Source: Desulfobacteraceae bacterium
Lineage (GTDB): Bacteria; Desulfobacterota; Desulfobacteria; Desulfobacterales; JAABSP01
Assembly (NCBI GenBank): GCA_011390035.1
Contig: JAABTE010000107.1
Coordinates: forward strand, 1-8,129
Direction: 5' to 3'
Length of the DNA: 8,129 nt
Positions within the stretch are counted from its first letter, which is position 1, and every line of letters starts with the position of its first letter. Shown here piece after piece: positions 5,239-8,129 of this stretch. Below the pieces are notes generated by a model that was not told where the DNA came from, searched no databases, and saw only the letters and a list, made by a program, of their open reading frames with translations. The translations under genes were made by a program, and so were the position numbers.

Positions 5239-6042
5239 TTATCTCAAATATCCCGCGATCGACCCTCCCAGGCCCGGGGAGGCCGCGATGAGATGATCCC
5301 CCCCCTTTTCCCCGTGCAGATAATCGGCCAGGAAAAACTCCCCCCCGTCCATATTATGCATTTTCCCGCCCGCCGCGTTCAGGATCACCGTCGCCGCGGC
5401 CAGTTCCTGATAGGATTCATTGACGCACAAGGCCGCCTCTGCCCGGCCGGCCGCAACATAGCAGATGTGGGCCGCCGCGCATCCCAGATTCCGCACCTTT
5501 CCGGGAAAGGTGGTTCGATACCCCTGATGGAACCGGGAATAGGTGAACAGCAGGCTCTCCTCGTTCACGGTCTCCTGGGGGGAAATGCGGATGGGCCGGC
5601 CCCGCCAGTGGGCCGCGCCGCCGGCGCGGGCGTAAAACAGCTCGCCGATGGCCGGCATGGAAAAGATCCCGAACAGCGGCCAGTGGTTTTCAAACAGGGC
5701 GATGGAGATGCCCCACAGGGGGATGCCGCCCTGGAAGTTGGCCACGCCGTCCAGGGGATCGAAGATCCACAGATACCGCTTCTGCTCATGGCTGTAATCG
5801 TCGGTCTCGGAAAGATCCGGAAAGATCCGGTGCTCCGGGTAGGCCGCCTTGATCTTGTCCGTGAAATACTCCGCCAGGCTCAGCTCCGCCTCCGTTACCA
5901 GGGAGGCGTCGAACTTGATGGCGCTTTCCCCCTTGCCGGAGTAGGTCAGGGCCTTTTCCCCCAGCCGTTTCATCAGGTCCAGGGCGAAATCGCTCAACTC
6001 GTCGATCCCATGTTCCGCTGCGTGGTCAGAAGTGGCCGCCAT
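5239..6042 (-). CDS. Inositol monophosphatase family protein, atypical metal site
   Basis: This 267-residue protein has the fold signature of lithium-sensitive Mg-dependent phosphatases: SLVTEAE (47-53), WIFDPLDGVANF (92-103) replacing the usual DPIDGTTNF, and an AAATVILNAAGG segment (215-226). Several ligand positions differ from classical IMPases. The GEE motif aligns with P75-D76-L77, the Thr after DG is Val100, and the WD motif aligns with Q212-E213. Carboxylates remain at most metal positions, so activity is possible, but the substrate (inositol phosphate, sugar phosphate, PAP or other) cannot be read from sequence. There is no signal peptide, so it is probably cytoplasmic. The start at 6042 has a strong ribosome binding site (AAGGAGGAAG ending two bases before the ATG). 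It is convergent with the racemase-like gene and lies downstream of a short broken membrane ORF on the same strand. Confidence 0.85.
   Translation of the reverse strand: MAATSDHAAEHGIDELSDFALDLMKRLGEKALTYSGKGESAIKFDASLVTEAELSLAEYFTDKIKAAYPEHRIFPDLSETDDYSHEQKRYLWIFDPLDGVANFQGGIPLWGISIALFENHWPLFGIFSMPAIGELFYARAGGAAHWRGRPIRISPQETVNEESLLFTYSRFHQGYRTTFPGKVRNLGCAAAHICYVAAGRAEAALCVNESYQELAAATVILNAAGGKMHNMDGGEFFLADYLHGEKGGDHLIAASPGLGGSIAGYLR
5811..5830. repeat. 10-bp tandem duplication inside the IMPase-family gene
   Basis: AAAGATCCGG occurs twice back to back (5811-5820 and 5821-5830). The unit is not a multiple of three. It encodes roughly residues 72-78 (RIFPDLS), exactly where classical IMPases carry their GEE metal-binding motif. 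Confidence 0.75.
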
Positions 6043-6123
6043 TCTTCCTCCTTTTTTGGGTTTTCGTCATTTCCGGATTACCGGACGTCCCCGATTCCGT
6101 CTGTTCCGGCTCGGGGTTTCCAA

Positions 6124-6309
6124 TCATGGATGTTCTGTGTTCCCATCGCTGTCTTCATTCGCTCGACTCCTTACCACCACATAGGTCATGGCGAGCAGCA
6201 GGCCGCCCCAGGTCATGATTCGCACCGCCCCCGGCGCAAAGGGCCGGAACCTTTAGGCGAACATCGCCGCTATGGTGATCAGGATGGCGAAAACATTTAA
6301 GGCGTCCAC
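6124..6309 (-). pseudogene. Short two-helix membrane ORF interrupted by an in-frame TAA
   Basis: From a GTG at 6309 the minus strand reads MDALNVFAILITIAAMFA and then TAA (6253-6255). The same frame resumes with RFRPFAPGAVR, a second hydrophobic segment IMTWGGLLLAMTYVVV, a polar tail RSRANEDSDGNTEHP and a stop at 6124-6126. AAAGGGG (6319-6325) lies 9 nt upstream of the GTG and is a credible ribosome binding site. Ignoring the TAA, the product would be 61 residues with two membrane helices joined by a short basic loop. The first 18 residues resemble N-termini of NhaP-type cation/proton antiporters, but the rest does not follow that family, so this could also be a remnant. Translation of only the first 18 codons, or of 30 residues from the ATG at 6216, is possible. 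TAA is not a known recoded codon in these bacteria. Same strand as the IMPase gene, 81 nt upstream of it. Confidence 0.45.
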
Positions 6310-6328
6310 GCGAAATGGCCCCTTTCTA

Positions 6329-6357
6329 TTGTAACCCGGATCAGGCTGTTGTAATAT
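6329..6357 (+). promoter_or_regulatory. Candidate promoter for the DUF2062 gene in a divergent intergenic region
   Basis: TTGTAA (6329-6334) and TAATAT (6352-6357) are separated by 17 bp and each match four of six consensus bases. The opposite strand of the same stretch carries TACAAT (6328-6333), a good -10 for the minus-strand genes, although no convincing -35 accompanies it. Both directions need a promoter here because the flanking genes diverge. Prediction only. Confidence 0.3.
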
Positions 6358-6370
6358 TCGTGTTTTTATG

Positions 6371-6394
6371 GGCTTCCGGCAATGAGCGGAAGCC
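6371..6394. other. Perfect 8-bp inverted repeat upstream of the DUF2062 gene
   Basis: GGCTTCCG (6371-6378) pairs exactly with CGGAAGCC (6387-6394) around an 8-nt loop. No T run follows in either direction, so it is not an ordinary terminator. If the promoter at 6329-6357 is real, the hairpin lies just inside the 5' leader, about 30 nt before the start codon, and could act on translation or be an operator. Confidence 0.5.
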
Positions 6395-6424
6395 ATGGGA
6401 ATATCCGAAACACCGCCATAGCGC

Positions 6425-6991
6425 ATGATGCCAGCAAAGATACCAGACGCATACCACCCGCCGCCCGAACAGCGGCCGGCCTCGCTGCTGAAAAAAGCCT
6501 ACGAGCGGCTCATCAAGATCCGCGGCCAGCCCCGGGAGATCGCCCAGGGCTTTGCCCTGGGCATCTTCGTGGGCATGTCCCCATTCCTGGGCTTTCAGAC
6601 CATGGGGGTCATTTTCCTGGCCAGCCTGCTCAAATGGAACAAGATCGCCGCGGCCATCGGGGTCTGGATCTCCAACCCTGTGACCGCCCCGGTGCTTTAC
6701 AGCGTCACCTATTTTATCGGCGCCGCCTTCATGGGAAAGGACCCGGCCCCCCTTCCCTGGCGCGGCAGCCCCGAATCGTTTCTGGAGAGCCTGGCCCGGG
6801 CGCCGGACATTCTCTGGGCGCTGGTGCTGGGGGGCATGATCCTGGGCCTGCCCCTGGCGGTGGCATCCTATTATTTCGTCCACTCGGCCGTGCGCCGGTA
6901 TCAGGTGGAAATCCGGGAAAAACTGGCCCGGAAGAAGCGGACGGGCGGCAGCCGGCTCCGGCGGAGAAAAAAACGGCCGGAAGGAAAATAA
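6425..6991 (+). CDS. DUF2062 domain-containing membrane protein
   Basis: This 188-residue inner-membrane protein carries the DUF2062 pattern: an amphipathic lead-in LIKIRGQPREIAQGFALGIF (29-48), then GMSPFLGFQTM (50-60), a hydrophobic stretch, and WISNPVTAPVLY (81-92), with a further hydrophobic segment at about 128-155 (WALVLGGMILGLPLAVASYYF). The C-terminal 25 or so residues are strongly basic (ARKKRTGG, RLRRRKKRPEGK), placing that end in the cytoplasm by the positive-inside rule. The family's biochemical function is not established. An in-frame TAG at 6419-6421 limits the start to ATG 6425 or the adjacent ATG 6428; no clear Shine-Dalgarno precedes either. Transcribed towards rpsT, which has its own promoter. 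Confidence 0.85.
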   Translation: MMPAKIPDAYHPPPEQRPASLLKKAYERLIKIRGQPREIAQGFALGIFVGMSPFLGFQTMGVIFLASLLKWNKIAAAIGVWISNPVTAPVLYSVTYFIGAAFMGKDPAPLPWRGSPESFLESLARAPDILWALVLGGMILGLPLAVASYYFVHSAVRRYQVEIREKLARKKRTGGSRLRRRKKRPEGK

Positions 6992-7003
6992 GCGGGAAAT
7001 CTA

Positions 7004-7030
7004 TTGACAAAGAGCGTATAATTTTATATT
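7004..7030 (+). promoter_or_regulatory. Promoter for rpsT
   Basis: A perfect TTGACA (7004-7009) is followed by TATATT at 7025-7030 (15-bp spacer, five of six matches) within a very AT-rich stretch. A consensus TATAAT at 7017-7022 is too close to this -35 to work with it. Transcription would start near 7037, leaving a leader of about 90-95 nt before the rpsT start codon. Confidence 0.6.
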
Positions 7031-7046
7031 TAAGGAGTTTTAGCAG

Positions 7047-7094
7047 ATGGCATGTTTTGGTGTTATCCAGCGCATCCCATGCTTAAATTTATAA
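7047..7094 (+). CDS. Possible 15-codon leader peptide upstream of rpsT
   Basis: ATG at 7047 is preceded by AAGGAG (7032-7037) with a 9-nt spacing, a full-strength ribosome binding site. The frame reads MACFGVIQRIPCLNL and stops at TAA 7092-7094, 36 nt before the rpsT GTG. It resembles no known peptide. The strong Shine-Dalgarno in an otherwise AT-rich leader is the main support. Depending on the exact transcription start, the Shine-Dalgarno could be at or outside the 5' end of the mRNA, which would defeat the idea. Confidence 0.35.
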   Translation: MACFGVIQRIPCLNL

Positions 7095-7115
7095 AAAAAA
7101 CCATTTGTTATCCAG
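7061..7115. repeat. 10-bp direct repeat in the rpsT leader
   Basis: TGTTATCCAG occurs at 7061-7070 and again at 7106-7115, 45 nt apart. The first copy lies in the possible leader ORF; the second abuts the rpsT Shine-Dalgarno (AAAGGAG, 7116-7122). This arrangement could serve as a double binding site in the transcript or be a chance or slippage duplication. Confidence 0.6.
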
Positions 7116-7130
7116 AAAGGAGCTGTTAGC

Positions 7131-7391
7131 GTGGCAAATCACAAATCCGCCCTGAAACGCGCCCGGCAGAACGAAACCCGCCGACTGCGCAATAAGTCCG
7201 TCAAGACCCGGGTCAAGAACGTGGTGAAAGAGATCCGCGCAGCCGCGGCCGCCGGCGGCGATACCATCGGCGAATCCCTGGTCAGCGCCCAGTCGATCAT
7301 CGACAAGGCGGCCAAAAAGGGCGTCATCCATCGGCGCACCGCCGCCCGGAAGATCTCCCGCCTGGCCAAACTGGCAAACGCCAGGAGCTGA
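7131..7391 (+). CDS. rpsT: 30S ribosomal protein S20
   Basis: This 86-residue, highly basic three-helix protein binds 16S rRNA in the body of the 30S subunit. The sequence starts MANHKSALKRARQNETRRLRNKSVKT, contains the typical KNVVKEIRAA segment, and ends with KKGVIHRRTAARKISRLAKLANA, all canonical for S20. The start is GTG at 7131 with AAAGGAG (7116-7122) 8 nt upstream. A non-ATG start is notable because S20 of E. coli also uses a weak start codon and is translationally autoregulated; the same could apply here. Monocistronic by appearance: its own promoter upstream, and convergent with lptE. Confidence 0.97.
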   Translation: MANHKSALKRARQNETRRLRNKSVKTRVKNVVKEIRAAAAAGGDTIGESLVSAQSIIDKAAKKGVIHRRTAARKISRLAKLANARS

Positions 7392-7411
7392 TTCCCACAG
7401 CGGATACATTT

Positions 7412-7445
7412 AAAAAAAGGGCGCGATTTCCCAGCCCATGGCGCC
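7412..7445 (-). terminator. Candidate intrinsic terminator for lptE
   Basis: Reading the minus strand just beyond the lptE stop (7452-7454), GGCGC (7441-7445) pairs with GCGCC (7420-7424), followed after one C by seven T (7412-7418). The stem is short (5 bp) with a long 16-nt loop, so strength is uncertain, but the position and the T run are right. No equivalent is seen for rpsT on the plus strand. Confidence 0.45.
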
Positions 7446-7451
7446 GCCGCC

Positions 7452-8036
7452 TCAAAAACCGGTAATCAATCGATTGTAAACCGATTCCGCCACCCGACGG
7501 GAGATCTCCTCCATGGCCTGGCGCAGGTTGTAGTCCGTTACCCGGCGGTCATCCGATACGGCATACGCCTCCTCCCCGGCGATGGTGGCGTCGGACCACA
7601 GAGCCGCGCCATCCGCCCGGGTCAGGCTGAAGGCAAAGGTCATGGAAACCCGCCGCTCCAGGGCCACATGCCGGCTTCGATGGGAGATGGTTTCCGTCCG
7701 GGCGGATTGGACCACCCCTTTTAAAATGGCGTCGGCAGCTTCGGCCGACCGGGCCGGCCGAAGCCGCTGATCCCGGGTAAACTCGAAGATCAGATCGTTG
7801 GTAAAGACCGTCTCGATGCCGGTGACACCGGTCCGGTTTTCCAGCAGGGGGATGAACACGCGCCGCACATCCGGCGGAAGGGCGCCGCCGGCGGCGAATC
7901 GATACCCGCACCCCGGCGCCGCCGCCAGAATCGCCACCGCCAGAATCGCCACCGCCAGAAGGGCAACAGGCGGAAGTACAACAGGCGTAAACGGAAGTGG
8001 CAGGGCGCGGAGGCGCCCTCCTGGAACAACCCCCAT
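7452..8036 (-). CDS. lptE: LPS assembly lipoprotein LptE
   Basis: LptE is the outer-membrane lipoprotein that plugs the LptD barrel and helps insert LPS in the outer leaflet. From ATG 8036 the product is 194 residues. It has an n-region with two Arg, a long hydrophobic core (about residues 15-40), and a lipobox-like AAPGC with lipidated C43. The mature part starts CGYRF and continues with VFIPLLENRTGVTGIE, FTNDLIFEFTRD, ADAILKGVV, ERRVSMTFAFSLTRADGAALW, VTDYNLRQAMEEI and YNRLI near the C-terminus, the recognised LptE pattern. The start is uncertain: the frame stays open to the window edge through an acidic repeat (PEEVGM) with ATGs at 8114 and 8096. I prefer 8036 because it gives a normal signal peptide, but no start has a clear Shine-Dalgarno. 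The h-region itself contains a duplicated LAVAI. Confidence 0.88.
   Translation of the reverse strand: MGVVPGGRLRALPLPFTPVVLPPVALLAVAILAVAILAAAPGCGYRFAAGGALPPDVRRVFIPLLENRTGVTGIETVFTNDLIFEFTRDQRLRPARSAEAADAILKGVVQSARTETISHRSRHVALERRVSMTFAFSLTRADGAALWSDATIAGEEAYAVSDDRRVTDYNLRQAMEEISRRVAESVYNRLITGF
7924..7960. repeat. 15-bp tandem repeat (2.5 copies) in the lptE signal-peptide region
   Basis: GCCAGAATCGCCACC is present at 7924-7938 and 7939-7953, with a partial third copy (GCCAGAA) at 7954-7960. On the coding strand it gives the repeated LAVAI of the hydrophobic core and makes the signal peptide unusually long. Confidence 0.85.
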
Positions 8037-8075
8037 CCGCAGCGACCCGATTTCCGGCACTTCCGCTTCTTCAAG

Positions 8076-8129
8076 CATTCCGACTTCTTCCGGCATTCCG
8101 ACTTCTTCCGGCATTCCGACTTCTTCCGG
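8076..8129. repeat. 18-bp tandem repeat, three copies, running off the window
   Basis: Three identical 18-bp units (minus strand CCGGAAGAAGTCGGAATG) occupy 8112-8129, 8094-8111 and 8076-8093, with a degenerate fourth at 8058-8075. In the lptE frame they encode PEEVGM and then LEEAEV. In another minus-strand frame they encode GRSRNA and end at TGA (8071-8073), which could be the tail of an upstream gene. The array may continue beyond the window. Confidence 0.9.

Noticed and set aside
5227..6300. Plus-strand open frame of 357 codons opposite the IMPase-family gene
   Set aside because: Antisense shadow; the minus strand carries clear IMPase motifs and a strong ribosome binding site.
6124..6309. 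Selenocysteine or pyrrolysine read-through of the internal stop
   Set aside because: The codon is TAA, which neither system uses.
7790..8074. Basic Cys/Arg-rich minus-strand frame (MKKRKCRKSGRC...) overlapping the lptE 5' region
   Set aside because: Out of frame with lptE for over 200 nt and without conserved motifs; open only because of the repeats and GC content.

Overview
The window is GC-rich chromosomal DNA that reads as a Gram-negative bacterium, most likely a member of the Desulfobacterota (the Desulfosarcina/Desulfococcus type of sulfate reducer). This is an inference from the dnaX-ybaB-recR block behind tRNA-Ser genes, a DUF1015 protein, an LptE that implies an outer membrane with LPS, and general protein flavour. 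No rRNA or species marker is present. Most of the window is housekeeping; I found no CRISPR array, phage module, toxin-antitoxin pair or complete defence system.

Layout. Bases 1-419 (minus) hold the N-terminal part of a DUF1015 protein that runs off the left edge. A divergent promoter region with a 23-bp tandem repeat separates it from two serine tRNA genes (anticodons CGA and GGA) on the plus strand. Directly behind the tRNAs lies a tightly packed plus-strand operon: dnaX (clamp-loader tau subunit), ybaB/ebfC (nucleoid-associated protein), recR (recombinational repair), a YkgJ-type cysteine-cluster protein, and a glutamate-racemase-like protein. The last four are separated by 1 nt or overlap by 11 and 4 nt. 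The racemase homologue appears to have lost most catalytic residues.

A convergent intergenic gap (5057-5238) carries a 100-bp AT-rich element bounded by perfect inverted repeats and TTAA, which looks like a miniature transposable element. It is followed by a minus-strand inositol-monophosphatase-family gene and, upstream of that, a short two-helix membrane reading frame broken by an in-frame TAA. Divergent from these is a DUF2062 membrane protein, then rpsT (ribosomal protein S20) with its own strong promoter and a possible 15-codon leader peptide. Convergent to rpsT is lptE (LPS-assembly lipoprotein) on the minus strand, with a candidate terminator between them. Its upstream side is an 18-bp tandem repeat that runs off the right edge.

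A recurring theme is short tandem duplication. In-frame units of 15, 18 or 21 bp occur in dnaX, the YkgJ gene, the lptE signal peptide and the region upstream of lptE, with non-coding or out-of-phase units of 23 and 10 bp elsewhere. They lie in low-constraint protein parts (linkers, tails, signal peptides) and suggest a replication-slippage-prone lineage.
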